Origin: Haladaptatus sp. R4
Lineage (GTDB): Archaea; Halobacteriota; Halobacteria; Halobacteriales; Haladaptataceae
Direction of reading: 5' to 3'
DNA length: 64,000 nt
Assembly (NCBI RefSeq): GCF_001625445.1
Contig: NZ_LWHG01000001.1
Location: forward strand, 1-64,000
Part shown: positions 45,025 through 53,361 of the stretch, piece by piece
Layout of the letters: each line of letters begins with the position of its first letter
Numbering within the stretch: position 1 is the stretch's first letter
Made by a program: the position numbers and the translations under genes
The notes under the pieces: generated by a model
What the model was told of the DNA's origin: nothing
What the model saw: the letters and a program-made list of their open reading frames with translations, nothing else
Databases searched by the model: none

Positions 45025-45413
45025 TGTTCGTCGACGTTTGGGAATGGCGGATGGAAATCGACGAATCGCTGGTGGCGGCCGACGAGGCGGAAATCCGGGA
45101 GCAAGTCGCCGAATACACGGTCGGTGAGCGCGAGGAATTCGACCTCGACGTCGACTATCCGGATTCGTTCACCGGACGGGTCATGACCGCGATGGCGGGC
45201 GTCCCCCGTGGCGAGACCCGAACCTACGGGGAAATCGCCGGAGAACTCGACACGGCGGCGGTCGCGGTCGGTCAGGCGTGTGGCCGCAACCCCGTGCCGC
45301 TCGTCGTCCCGTGCCATCGTATCGTCGGAGCCAACGGCTTGGGCGGTTTTTCCGGCGGGGACGACGACCGTCTCGGGCTAAAAGAACGGTTGCTCGAACT
45401 CGAATCGGCCTGA
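45024..45413 (+). CDS. Methylated-DNA-protein cysteine methyltransferase (MGMT/Ogt), short form
   Basis: The 129-residue protein holds the catalytic domain: PRGETRTYGEIAGELDTAAV, the arginine-finger/HTH helix AVGQACGRNPVPL and the active site VVPCHRIVGANG (Cys97), then GGFSGGDDDRLGLKERLLEL. The usual N-terminal ribonuclease-like domain is reduced to about 45 residues. It repairs O6-alkylguanine by transferring the alkyl group to its cysteine. A GGAGG sequence lies 10 bases before the start, within the upstream methyltransferase gene. Confidence 0.9.
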   Translation: MFVDVWEWRMEIDESLVAADEAEIREQVAEYTVGEREEFDLDVDYPDSFTGRVMTAMAGVPRGETRTYGEIAGELDTAAVAVGQACGRNPVPLVVPCHRIVGANGLGGFSGGDDDRLGLKERLLELESA

Positions 45414-45626
45414 TCACTCGTTCGGCGCGATGCGTTTGACGCGCCCGGTAATCCCGGACTGCAGTTGGACTTTCACTCCGCCGGGTTCGGTGTGCTCCTC
45501 GGAGAGGACCTTCGCGATTTCGCCACGGAGCGGTTCGGCCTCGTCCGCGTTCTCTGCGTTCGTCTGTTCTATTTCGACGGTCATACCACGACTCAAATCC
45601 TCTCGCGTCGGTCGGTCTACGGACAT
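45414..45626 (-). CDS. YwbE-like DUF2196 protein
   Basis: The 70-residue protein matches the DUF2196/YwbE pattern: LSRGMTVEIEQT, GEIAKVLSEEHTEPGGVKVQ and TGRVKRIAPNE. Members are small, beta-rich and of unknown function. The start MSVDRPTRED was preferred over a longer, hydrophobic non-coding extension. The gene is convergent with the MGMT gene, with no gap. Confidence 0.75.
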   Translation of the reverse strand: MSVDRPTREDLSRGMTVEIEQTNAENADEAEPLRGEIAKVLSEEHTEPGGVKVQLQSGITGRVKRIAPNE

Positions 45627-45792
45627 ACGCTGGACTGCAACGGACACCGGAAAAAACGTGATGGCCACCGCCGGTCGTGGTATCGTGTTTATATATCCGA
45701 TACTCGTAGAAAACGGTTATACGATTCACGTCCCTCCTCTGGAGTGCGGCGGCGGCGGCGGTAGCCCGTAGCCGAAAACGTACCCCTATCCA

Positions 45793-45960
45793 CTATTCGA
45801 ACTTTTCGAAGGGTTGTTCGCAGGCGTCACAGAAGTGCATCGACCGACAGAGCGACGGCCCTTTCGGGTGTTCGCGGTGGGTGTCCGTCGAACCGCAGTA
45901 CGGACACTCCGCGCCCTTGTCCTCGCCGCTCGTCGTCACGCTGGGGTCGAGTCGTCTCAT
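45793..45960 (-). CDS. PaaD-associated zinc-ribbon protein
   Basis: The 55-residue protein has a zinc ribbon AECPYCGSTDTHREHPKGPS and SMHFCDACEQPFEKFE (two CxxC pairs). In bacteria this ribbon is the C-terminal part of PaaD; here it is a separate gene, overlapping the paaD stop by 4 bases (ATGA type). It is the last gene of the paa operon and probably works with PaaD in Fe-S or metal delivery to the epoxidase. Confidence 0.8.
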   Translation of the reverse strand: MRRLDPSVTTSGEDKGAECPYCGSTDTHREHPKGPSLCRSMHFCDACEQPFEKFE

Positions 45961-46430
45961 ATGCTCAATCCGAACTCCCTGAGGTCGTCTTTGCCCTGCT
46001 CGGTCACCATCTCGATGGACCACGGCGGGTTCCAAACGAGTTCGAGGTCGGCGTCTTCGACGCCCTCGACCGCCGCGACCCCGTTCACGATGTCCTCGGT
46101 TAGCATCTTACGGGCCGGGCAGCCAGTGTAGGTCAACGTCATGATGACGGTGACGTTCGCTCCGGCGGCGTCGCCGCCTTCGTCACGGGACGCCGACGGA
46201 GTCTCGCCGTCCACTTCTACCCCGTAAATCAACCCCAAATCCACGATGCTGATGGGCATCTCGGGGTCCTCGATGTCGAACAGCGCGTCCCAGACGCGCT
46301 GTTCGAGACCCGTCGCTCCTTCACCCGTGGCGGGCAAATCCTCCGGAGAGCGTCCGGTTTCCGAGTAGTCGGTGTACGCACACGCGGTCGGTTCGGAGTC
46401 GATATCGTACTCCTGTGGTTGGTTACTCAT
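45957..46430 (-). CDS. paaD: Phenylacetyl-CoA epoxidase maturation protein PaaD (MIP18/DUF59 family)
   Basis: The 157-residue protein has an N-terminal haloarchaeal extension of about 40 residues. The MIP18/DUF59 domain follows: VWDALFDIEDPEMPISIVDL, VTVIMTLTYTGCPARKMLTE with its conserved Cys, and VWNPPWSIEMVTEQGKDDLR. A 25-residue acidic insert (about 78-100) is unusual. DUF59 proteins help insert iron-sulfur clusters. PaaD is needed for a working PaaABC(E) epoxidase. It overlaps the paaC stop by 8 bases. Confidence 0.88.
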   Translation of the reverse strand: MSNQPQEYDIDSEPTACAYTDYSETGRSPEDLPATGEGATGLEQRVWDALFDIEDPEMPISIVDLGLIYGVEVDGETPSASRDEGGDAAGANVTVIMTLTYTGCPARKMLTEDIVNGVAAVEGVEDADLELVWNPPWSIEMVTEQGKDDLREFGLSI

Positions 46431-47268
46431 CGTCTGGGTCCGGCATGATCCGGTGGGTTTCGGTTCGCCCGAGTTCCCGGTACGTCCGCGTCATGTCGTC
46501 GTGAAGGTCTGCCCAGTCGTCGGTGTGGGTTCCGTCTCGTCCGATGTGCTCGGGGAGCAGTTCGTCGATGTCGCCGTCCTCGACTTCCGTCGGCAGTTCG
46601 ATGCCGAGCGACGTCAAAAACGGCACCACGACGTCGAGCCATTGGTCGCGCATCGAGTCGAGCGAGTCGGTTCGGATTCCGAACTCGTCGATGTCCTCGC
46701 TCGCGTCGCCCGCCTCGAACAGCGTCAACGCGTACGGGAATAGCCGGTCAACCGCCGCCTGCACGCGTTCTGTTCCCTCGTCGTCGCTCGTCAACCGTTC
46801 GAGCCAGTTCTGGGAATGCTCGCGGTGGTAGTTCTCCTCGCTCAGGATTTTCGCCACGCGGTCCGCGATTCGTGGATACGACGTCCCTTCGAGGGCTTCG
46901 AGTCGGAGTTCCTCGGCGACGTCGTAGAGGTAGCCACGCACGATGGCGTCGGCCCAGTCGCCAGTTTCGAACGCCCCCTCGACGAGCGTCGAGTGGCGGA
47001 AGTCCGCGGGGTCGCGCTCGAAGATGAGTTCCGATTCCGTGTAGCCGAAGTCCTCCAGCAGGTCGTACCAGAGGCGGGCGTGACCGAGTTCGTCCTGTGC
47101 GATGTTCGAGATGGCGAGGTCGGATTCCAGTGTGGGAGAGCGAACCTGCCATTCCGTGTAGCGCTCGGCGAGGACGAGTTCGTCGTCTGCGAGTCGGCGG
47201 AGCAGGGATTCGACGGCGGCCCGTTCGTCGTCGCTCAACTCCTCGGGACCGGCGAGTTGCGCCGACAT
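46423..47268 (-). CDS. paaC: Phenylacetyl-CoA 1,2-epoxidase, structural subunit PaaC
   Basis: The 281-residue helical protein has the PaaC pattern: LADDELVLAERYTEWQVRSP, LESDLAISNIAQDELGHARL, WYDLLEDFGYTESELIFERD, and ILSEENYHREHSQNWLERLT. PaaC is a ferritin-like partner of PaaA that lacks catalytic activity. The start overlaps the paaB stop by one base (TAATG). Confidence 0.93.
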   Translation of the reverse strand: MSAQLAGPEELSDDERAAVESLLRRLADDELVLAERYTEWQVRSPTLESDLAISNIAQDELGHARLWYDLLEDFGYTESELIFERDPADFRHSTLVEGAFETGDWADAIVRGYLYDVAEELRLEALEGTSYPRIADRVAKILSEENYHREHSQNWLERLTSDDEGTERVQAAVDRLFPYALTLFEAGDASEDIDEFGIRTDSLDSMRDQWLDVVVPFLTSLGIELPTEVEDGDIDELLPEHIGRDGTHTDDWADLHDDMTRTYRELGRTETHRIMPDPDDE

Positions 47269-47588
47269 TATGCCTCACCTCGTCGCCGTTCGGCGTCTTC
47301 CTGTTCGCTCTCGGACTCCTCGATTTCCTTGGCGAAACTGGTGTCGATGCGGTTGTACGCCATCACCCATCGGTAGGATTTGTCCGTCGTGCCGCCGAAC
47401 GTCGTCTCGTCGGCATCCACTTCGCCGATTTCGTCCTTCGGGACGACCCAGATGCTGTTGGTCGGCTTCCGTCGCCCGTGTTGAATCTGGGCGAACATGA
47501 GCGCCATATCGCGGTCGGGCGCGTGGACGTTTCCGCAGTGGGTGTGATACTTGCCAGCTTCTTCCTGTCGGAACACTTCCCAGATCAT
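47268..47588 (-). CDS. paaB: Phenylacetyl-CoA 1,2-epoxidase subunit PaaB
   Basis: The 106-residue protein contains the PaaB core: WEVFRQEEAGKYHTHCGNVH, APDRDMALMFAQIQHGRRKP, NSIWVVPKDEIGE and YRWVMAYNRIDTSFAKEIEE, with a haloarchaeal acidic tail. PaaB is a small subunit required for the epoxidase complex. It is one base after paaA. Confidence 0.93.
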   Translation of the reverse strand: MIWEVFRQEEAGKYHTHCGNVHAPDRDMALMFAQIQHGRRKPTNSIWVVPKDEIGEVDADETTFGGTTDKSYRWVMAYNRIDTSFAKEIEESESEQEDAERRRGEA

Positions 47589-47589
47589 C

Positions 47590-48530
47590 TTAATCAGCCG
47601 CCACCGGCGTGTTCGAACCGCTCGATTCCCAGTCGTCCATCACGTCGCGGACCCACTCGGCCGCGTCCTGTGCGGCCTTGCGGCCGTTTATCTGACCGAG
47701 GCCGGGTTCGTAATCGTTCTTGGCGATCTGGAAGAACTCGTCCCAATCGAGGTCGTCCTCGCGCACCTTGTACGTCTTCGTCTCCTCGTCGTACTCGATG
47801 CGTGGTTCGTCCGGAATCTCCAAGCCGTACTTCTTCGCCTTCGGGATGTAGGCGGTAAGGAACGCGCTACGGAGTTCGTCGTTCGACATCGTCTTCAACC
47901 CGACTTCGGACGAGAAGTCGTGGTGAGTGCTCTTGTCGTTGGTCGGGCCGAAGAACTGGATGATGCGCGGCCACCATTCCTCGAAGGCGTCCTGCATGAG
48001 TTCCTGTTCCTTTTTCGATCCCATCGACAGTTCGCGCATGATGTCCTCGCCGTGCTTGACGTGGAAACCCTCCTCGAAACAGACTTTGTCCATCGCGTGT
48101 GCGTAGGGTTCCCAACTCGTGCGCTTCAGGGTCGCCTGTCGGCGCATCGCGGCACCGTCCACGAAGAAGGCAATCATCGGCGTCTCCCACCAGTCTTCCA
48201 TCTTGTAGTGGAAGCAGTTCAGGAACTTGCCCTCGCCGTTCGCCAACTCGTCCAACATCTGATCGCGGGTCTTGATGCCGAGCGATTCGGCGGCCCGGTA
48301 GAGCAGTTGCCCGTGGCCGATTTCGTCCTGCACCTTCGCGCTGCAGGCTAGCTTCCGGTCGAGGCTCGGAGCCTGTCGGATGAACGGGCGTTCGAGATAC
48401 GCGCCCATGATCTCCGAGTTCGCGTGGAACTGAATCATCCGGGTCGCCGCCTTTCGGTACTCCTCGGGCATGTCTCCTTCGGACTAAATTGCCGAGGACC
48501 GGCACGCTCCTTGACGGTCTCTATGTCCAT
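47590..48530 (-). pseudogene. paaA: Phenylacetyl-CoA 1,2-epoxidase catalytic subunit PaaA, one-base frameshift near the N-terminus as sequenced
   Basis: The diiron subunit is complete from MPEEYRKAATRMIQFHANSE onward, with the ligand motifs KVQDEIGHGQLLYRA and CFEEGFHVKHGEDIM. The natural start is upstream: MDIETVKERAGPRQFSP at 48530 is in frame except for one missing base near 48480-48481. Adding a G gives FSPEGDMPEEY, the usual join in haloarchaeal PaaA. Translation from the internal Met at 48471 would give a shorter 293-residue product lacking 20 residues. The repaired protein has 313 residues. PaaA adds oxygen to the ring of phenylacetyl-CoA. A sequencing error is more likely than inactivation, since the rest of the operon is intact. 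Confidence 0.88.
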
Positions 48531-48548
48531 GGTCGATAATTATCGACC
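48531..48548. promoter_or_regulatory. Perfect 18-bp palindrome next to the paaA start
   Basis: GGTCGATAATTATCGACC is a perfect palindrome immediately upstream of the paaA start codon (48530) and 67 bases from the divergent regulator's start. It overlaps the expected paaA transcription start and is a good candidate operator for the neighbouring HTH-10 regulator or another repressor. Confidence 0.65.
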
Positions 48549-48583
48549 CCGACCCATACCAATTCGCCCGCCCATAGACGGGG

Positions 48584-48591
48584 TTTAAATA
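48584..48591 (+). promoter_or_regulatory. TATA box of the paa regulator gene
   Basis: TTTAAATA lies 24-31 bases before the ATG at 48615, as expected for a leaderless haloarchaeal start. Confidence 0.55.
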
Positions 48592-48614
48592 CTGTCCCTG
48601 CCTACATACGCTCC

Positions 48615-49256
48615 ATGATAGACGAATGCCTCGTCGTGGAATTCGCCGTCACGGGCGACGACTGTCCGCTCGCCGAGGCATCACGCGAGGCGGAGACGCG
48701 GATCGATTGCAAGCCCCCACAGCACCGTGACGACGGCTACACGCTCCTCCGATTCAGCGCCCCGGCTGAAAACGATTCGCTCGTCGACGTCCTCGACGGG
48801 GACGACCGAATCAGATACCTGCACGTCACCACGACGGACGGCAGACGGAACTTCCGCTGTCTCTCCAAACACGCTTGTGTCGTCCACGAACTCACCAACG
48901 TCGGGTTCATGGCCGAATCGCTTCGCTACCGGGAGGGGAACGCGAAGTTCACGGGTGCGGTCGTGGGTCACGACGTGCTCCAAGGCGTCCTCGAAGCAGC
49001 GGGAGAGACTGTCGGCATGCGACTCGAACGCGTCCATCAACTCGGATCCGAGGACGAAAACGCCGTGGCCCAACAATGGGACGTGACGCCCGCACAGGAA
49101 CGCGCTCTCCGAACAGCCCTGGAGTTCGGCTACTTCAGCGTCCCCCGCGAGACCACTGCAAGCGACGTAGCTGACGAGTTGGGAATCAGCAAATCGGCGT
49201 TTCTGGAACGGCTCCGTCGCGCCGAGCGGTCGATGTTCTCGCAGATGTTCGCGTGA
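48615..49256 (+). CDS. HTH-10 (bacterio-opsin-activator type) regulator, likely of the paa operon
   Basis: The 213-residue protein has the same build as the regulator at 36834. A variable N-terminal sensor half (LVVEFAVTGDDCPLAEASRE) leads to a C-terminal HTH-10 domain (WDVTPAQERALRTALEFGYF, ASDVADELGISKSAFLERLR, about 155-205). The N-half has Cys residues and a YLHVTTTDGRRNFRC stretch. It is divergent from paaA with the palindrome between them, so it is the natural candidate for control of phenylacetate breakdown. Confidence 0.85.
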   Translation: MIDECLVVEFAVTGDDCPLAEASREAETRIDCKPPQHRDDGYTLLRFSAPAENDSLVDVLDGDDRIRYLHVTTTDGRRNFRCLSKHACVVHELTNVGFMAESLRYREGNAKFTGAVVGHDVLQGVLEAAGETVGMRLERVHQLGSEDENAVAQQWDVTPAQERALRTALEFGYFSVPRETTASDVADELGISKSAFLERLRRAERSMFSQMFA

Positions 49257-49330
49257 TACTGTTCACGCGATACTGTTCACGATCCGACTAGACGCAAGAT
49301 TCTTGTCCCTCTCCCTGATATTTTCAGTTC

Positions 49331-49528
49331 GTGCCTTCCCTCGAAGTCCCTTCCCGCCCCGAACCCCTCCTCCTCGTCCTCGGGTATCTCTGTATTTCAC
49401 AAGCCCACGTGCTACCCGATGGATTCGCGCTGTTGGGCTACGTAATCGGTTTTTTCCTGATCGTATTGATTCCCCTGTCGATACTGGAAAACGCCGATTC
49501 GCGTTCGGACGCCAGTAGCGCGAAATAG
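49331..49528 (+). CDS. Small two-helix membrane protein, function unknown
   Basis: The 65-residue frame starts at GTG and has two hydrophobic stretches (PLLLVLGYLCISQAHVLP and LLGYVIGFFLIVLIPLSI) and a Ser/Asp/Lys tail. The hydrophobic pattern is stronger than chance, but there is no homology evidence. It may be a real small membrane protein. Confidence 0.45.
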   Translation: MPSLEVPSRPEPLLLVLGYLCISQAHVLPDGFALLGYVIGFFLIVLIPLSILENADSRSDASSAK

Positions 49529-49696
49529 TCTCCCTCGATTTCGCGTGCATCCCGATACGCAACGCTTCGCGGAGCGTGAACTGGATGGATGAAGTGGCGA
49601 ACAGACGGCACGGCCGAACGTGAAGCGGTGTACCGTACTCCCGCGAGTCGCTCCACGGCGTTCGTCAGCGGATACCGGCCGTGGCCGCGTCTTTCC

Positions 49697-50320
49697 CTAT
49701 AAACGTTCGTCTCCAGCAAGCGTCGTGGCGGCGCGTTCGAACTCCTCGCGGGTGTTGAGGTTCTCGAACGAGGTCAACGATCCGTGATCGCGGAGGTCAC
49801 TCCCCTCGATTACTACGTACTCCAGTTCCGACAGCGGTTCGACGGTTCGCCGTTCGCCTCTGCCGAGCGCATCGTCGCACGCTCGAACCATCGGGTCCGT
49901 TCGGTACACCGCATGGGTCGTCTGCAACCAGCCCTCGAATCGAGGTACTGCGGCGTCGTGACCACGTGCTCGATTCAGCAGATAGGAAACGAGTTCCGGG
50001 TCCACGAACGGCATGTCGCAGGCGACGACGGCGGCGTACTCGTGATCGCAGGCCGCGAGACCGGTTCGAATTCCGGCCACCGGACCGGCGTCAGGTACGG
50101 TGTCGATGGCGAATCGGACCGACGGTGAGAAGTCGGACAGCGCGTCGGCGATGGCCGACCGTTGGGCGTTGCGGCAGTTGACGACGAGTTCGTCGATTAC
50201 GCCCTCGATTCCGTCCGCAACGCGGCGCACCATCGGCACCCCGGCGAGCGGTGCGACCGCTTTGTCCGCGTCCCCGAATCGAGTCGAGTACCCTCCAGCG
50301 ATGACGACTCCTGCGGGCAT
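49697..50320 (-). CDS. mobA: Molybdenum cofactor guanylyltransferase (MobA-like)
   Basis: The 207-residue protein has the nucleotidyltransferase start AGVVIAGGYSTRFGDADKAV (residues about 3-22), the metal-binding Asp in VVACDMPFVDPEL (about 105-117), and a C-terminal part with SLTSFENLNTREEFERA, where FENLNT is typical of MobA. It transfers GMP to molybdopterin. The start is placed at MPAGVVIAGG because the upstream frame has no haloarchaeal codon pattern. Confidence 0.85.
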   Translation of the reverse strand: MPAGVVIAGGYSTRFGDADKAVAPLAGVPMVRRVADGIEGVIDELVVNCRNAQRSAIADALSDFSPSVRFAIDTVPDAGPVAGIRTGLAACDHEYAAVVACDMPFVDPELVSYLLNRARGHDAAVPRFEGWLQTTHAVYRTDPMVRACDDALGRGERRTVEPLSELEYVVIEGSDLRDHGSLTSFENLNTREEFERAATTLAGDERL

Positions 50321-50394
50321 ACGTTCGTATACGAGATGCGTCGCTAAGTTCCTGTGGCCGAGCATGCGGTCGAGATACCATCAACAGATGGGCG

Positions 50395-51219
50395 TTATTC
50401 TTCGACCACTTCTATCTCCGAATACCGTTTCGCTACTTGCTCACCTACCTCCCGAGGGACTATTGCTGTCTTATCCTCGGCGAATACGACACGATAGATC
50501 TCAGGGAGTATGTCTGTATCGTGTAATTTCGACATAGTCGGATCACTCGTCTCGATTTTTACATACCCTTCAGGTATTTCACCCACCAACATCGGAACCG
50601 GTTCCTTGAGCAGTTCACGTCGTTGTTTTTCAGTAATATCGAAAAAGAGTCCGAGTCCTCGCGTGAGTTGATGGAGTTCCTTCTCATTGATTTTACCGCT
50701 GACATAGTAGCGTTCTATGACATCCGCTGAAATTTCACCGCTCTGGAGTTGCCGTTCGATCCGTTCTATCGACGGCGATTCCGTGATATTCACCGAGAGA
50801 TCGAGATTCTCGACCGAGATATTGTATGTTTGAGTGTTGTCTTCGGTCTCATACGCGCGAGTGATCGCCTTTTCGATCTCTGCTCTGAGCGCTTCTTCAA
50901 CGACACCCATAGCGAGACCCGAACCTTTCGAGTGATCTGGAGATGAATTCAGGGAATCACGAATGTGCGTCTGAAGAAAAAATGCGAGTGCATCGACCGA
51001 ATCATTGGATTGTATCTTCTCACGCTCTTCCCTGTCCAACTCACCGAGCAGCAGGGTGTAATCCAGAATCGCCGCGCTTGCACGCTCACGGATCCGATAT
51101 CTCTTGTTCCGCTCTGTACTTTCAGACCAGTCAGGGTCCGCTCCTTCGATGAGATATTCTCTATCTCCCTTCCGTAGGAATCCAACAGGCCGATCACGGT
51201 CGTGTGCTGATTCACTCAT
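50395..51219 (-). CDS. Unknown protein in a lower-GC patch
   Basis: The 274-residue protein is richer in Lys, Ile and Asn than its neighbours, and its codons have more A/T in third position, which suggests recent acquisition. The N-terminus (SAHDRDRPVGFLRKGDREYL) leads into a helical part (IRERASAAILDYTLLLGELD) and a middle with NISVENLDLSVNITESPSIE; a C-terminal region has GLGLFFDITEKQRRELLKEP. No motif is recognised. The gene is alone on its strand. Confidence 0.65.
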   Translation of the reverse strand: MSESAHDRDRPVGFLRKGDREYLIEGADPDWSESTERNKRYRIRERASAAILDYTLLLGELDREEREKIQSNDSVDALAFFLQTHIRDSLNSSPDHSKGSGLAMGVVEEALRAEIEKAITRAYETEDNTQTYNISVENLDLSVNITESPSIERIERQLQSGEISADVIERYYVSGKINEKELHQLTRGLGLFFDITEKQRRELLKEPVPMLVGEIPEGYVKIETSDPTMSKLHDTDILPEIYRVVFAEDKTAIVPREVGEQVAKRYSEIEVVEE

Positions 51220-51276
51220 GTTGCATCATGATGAAACGGCGTCACACTTATATCTTTCTGGCGAGGAACCAGTACT

Positions 51277-52350
51277 GTGAAAATGACCGGATCAACACGA
51301 TCTGAAACTGACAAAAAGACGGTTCTCGTCACCGGTGGCTCCGGATTCGTCGGTTCTCATGCTATCCTTCAACTTCTTGAGTCTGGGTATCGCGTCCGCA
51401 CGACGGTCCGATCCCTCTCGCGCGAGTCCGATGTCCGCACGAAGCTCCGCGGAGGCAACGTAGACGTAGGTGACGTAGACGTAGGTGACGAACTTTCGTT
51501 CGTGGAAGCCGACCTCACGACTGATGAAGGGTGGGTCGATGCGGCCGAGGGTTGCACCTACGTTCTACATATCGCCTCGCCGTTTCCCTCAACCCCGCCA
51601 GAGCACGAGGACGATGTCATCGTTCCAGCCGTCGAGGGTACTCAGCGAGTACTTCGAGCGGCACGCGACGCCGGTGTTAGCCGGGTCGTCATGACCTCGT
51701 CCTTTGCTGCGGTTGGGTACGGACACTCGCCCACTGACCGACCTTTTACAGAGGACGATTGGACCAACGTTAACGGACCCGATGTCAGTGCATATGTCAA
51801 ATCAAAGACGCTTGCAGAGCGGGGAGCATGGGACTTCATCGAGCGTGAGGGGGACGAGTTGGAACTCGCAGTCATCAACCCAGTCGGGATTTTTGGTCCT
51901 GCGCTGGGACCTGATCTCTCGTCATCGGTCCAGATCATCCAGCAGTTGCTTGATGGTGATATGCCTGCGGTCCCGAAAATTTCGTTCAATGTCGTGGACG
52001 TGCGCGACGTGGTCGATCTCCATCTCCGCGCGATGACGGAACCCGAAGCTGCGGGGGAGCGGTTCCTCGCGGTTGCGGGTAACCCAGTCTCGATGCCGGA
52101 GATCGCCCAGACGCTGAGAACCCAACTAGGTGAGTCCGCAAGCCAAGTACCGAAGTGGACCCTCCCGAACTGGTTCATCCGGATTGCTGCTCCATTCGTA
52201 CCTTCTCTTCAAGAGATGGCCTCTCAACTCGGGAAAACTCGTCGGGCTAGCAACGAGAAGGCCCGACGGGTCCTCGACTGGTCGCCGCGAGCGAGCGAGG
52301 ACGCCTATCTCTCAACAGCGGAGAGTTTGACGCAACTCGAACAGTCATAG
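51277..52350 (+). CDS. NAD(P)-dependent epimerase/dehydratase-like reductase (extended SDR)
   Basis: The 357-residue protein has the Rossmann motif TVLVTGGSGFVGSHAILQLL (about 15-34), YVLHIASPFPSTPPEHEDD, and the catalytic region VVMTSSFAAVGYGHSP with AYVKSKTLAERGAWDFIERE, though the catalytic Tyr/Lys pair reads YVKSK. Similar proteins are dihydroflavonol/cinnamoyl-CoA-reductase-like. The start may be GTG at 51277 or ATG at 51283. A perfect 15-bp tandem duplication (51460-51489) adds five residues before the Asp-rich loop, and another duplication covers the stop codon. Confidence 0.85.
   Translation: MKMTGSTRSETDKKTVLVTGGSGFVGSHAILQLLESGYRVRTTVRSLSRESDVRTKLRGGNVDVGDVDVGDELSFVEADLTTDEGWVDAAEGCTYVLHIASPFPSTPPEHEDDVIVPAVEGTQRVLRAARDAGVSRVVMTSSFAAVGYGHSPTDRPFTEDDWTNVNGPDVSAYVKSKTLAERGAWDFIEREGDELELAVINPVGIFGPALGPDLSSSVQIIQQLLDGDMPAVPKISFNVVDVRDVVDLHLRAMTEPEAAGERFLAVAGNPVSMPEIAQTLRTQLGESASQVPKWTLPNWFIRIAAPFVPSLQEMASQLGKTRRASNEKARRVLDWSPRASEDAYLSTAESLTQLEQS
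51460..51489 (+). repeat. Perfect 15-bp tandem duplication inside the SDR gene
   Basis: GTAGACGTAGGTGAC occurs twice without spacer and encodes VDVGD twice in frame. It looks like a recent replication-slippage event that kept the frame. Confidence 0.8.
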
Positions 52351-52387
52351 CGGCCTTGGTGAAGGGTCATAGCGACCTTGGTGAAAT
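52344..52387 (+). repeat. 22-bp tandem duplication across the SDR stop codon
   Basis: Copies 52344-52365 and 52366-52387 differ at three positions; the shared core is GTCATAGCG.CCTTGGTGAA. The stop codon TAG (52348-52350) lies in the first copy. Confidence 0.75.
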
Positions 52388-52544
52388 AGTTCCCTGATAT
52401 CCCTTCACTCTCTGGATACTACTCATGTGGAGGCTGGGACTAACACAGCCGTCTAACGATGATCCCGACAGCCCCGGCCACGTCCACCTTGTCGGCATCG
52501 AACCAGAACGTCTGTCCTAGCGTTTCTCGTCCCGGAGTTTCTGC

Positions 52545-53159
52545 TCAATCCGTGGTTAGTCCTTTCGCGAGCGACGGGATGTGGAGGTCGTAGAGGACCG
52601 AGCCATTCCCGTCGTCGGTGTCTATGTCGTGGGCGTGTTCCCCGAATCGGGCTATCGTTTCGATCTCCTCTAAAAGGTAGCCCAGTTGCCCGGCAGAGAG
52701 GTCGGGAAATTCCTCGCCCGTCTGTTCACGGAGCGTGTCGAGGATCGGTTGAAGCCGGGAGACGAATCGCTCGTACTCGGCGTCCCGTTCCTCCCGGTCG
52801 GGTCGGCGGTCGTACGACTTCATGAGGTCCTCCGTGTCGGCATCGGAGAAGAGGTCGTCCTCGACATCGCGTGCCCACGTCGCAAAGAGCCGTTCTAGCC
52901 CTTCCGTTGCGTCGGTCACGTCTTCGAGTTCGTCCTCGATACGGTCGAAGCGCCGGTCATGTTCGCGGGATATTAGTTCGAGAAAGAAGTCGGACTTCGA
53001 GTCGAAAAAGCGATAGAACGTCCCTTTGGCGACGCCAACGGGCTCCGTGATGTCGCTGACCGTCGTCTTCTGGAAGCCGTAGACGCTGACGAGTTCCCGG
53101 CCCGTTTCGAGGAGTTCCTCCCTGATAGCCTCTCGCTCGTCCTCGGTGAAATTTCGCAT
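52545..53159 (-). CDS. TetR/AcrR family regulator
   Basis: The 204-residue protein has the TetR DNA-binding domain: AIREELLETGRELVSVYGFQ, KTTVSDITEPVGVAKGTFYR and FFDSKSDFFLELI (about 10-55). The variable ligand domain follows. It is divergent from the ABC-exporter remnants and the MFS efflux pump, and most likely represses them. The gap carries an AT-rich block near 53215-53235 suited to both promoters. Confidence 0.88.
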   Translation of the reverse strand: MRNFTEDEREAIREELLETGRELVSVYGFQKTTVSDITEPVGVAKGTFYRFFDSKSDFFLELISREHDRRFDRIEDELEDVTDATEGLERLFATWARDVEDDLFSDADTEDLMKSYDRRPDREERDAEYERFVSRLQPILDTLREQTGEEFPDLSAGQLGYLLEEIETIARFGEHAHDIDTDDGNGSVLYDLHIPSLAKGLTTD

Positions 53160-53256
53160 GGTCGGATATCGGCGTCATGAACACATGACGATTGTGGTCA
53201 CGAGTCTGACCCTATGAACAAAAAGACATATACAGTCATACGGTCAGTGCTGAGGT

Positions 53257-53361
53257 ATGGATCGAGAGAAACCCGACGCGTTGGTCGCGAACGACGTGCA
53301 CGTGACGTACGCGGCTGACACCGAGACCGCGGATAGCGCAGCAGTGGAGGTCGAGCCGTGA
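53257..53361 (+). pseudogene. N-terminal remnant of an ABC exporter ATPase
   Basis: Thirty-four residues starting MDREKPDALVANDVHVTYAA match the first strand of a haloarchaeal multidrug-type ABC ATPase (ALVAxDVxVTYADGTE). The sequence then leaves the family pattern and stops before Walker A. The stop overlaps the next short frame by GTGA. This appears to be the left end of a deleted efflux operon. Confidence 0.55.

Noticed and set aside
49263-49562. A minus-strand frame opposite the small membrane protein at 49331
   Set aside because: It is basic, lacks membrane segments and has no promoter; the plus frame fits better but is also uncertain.
52424-52519. A 31-codon frame starting ATG after the SDR gene
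   Set aside because: It has coding-like composition but no start signal, neighbour coupling or family match. It may be a leftover of a deleted gene.
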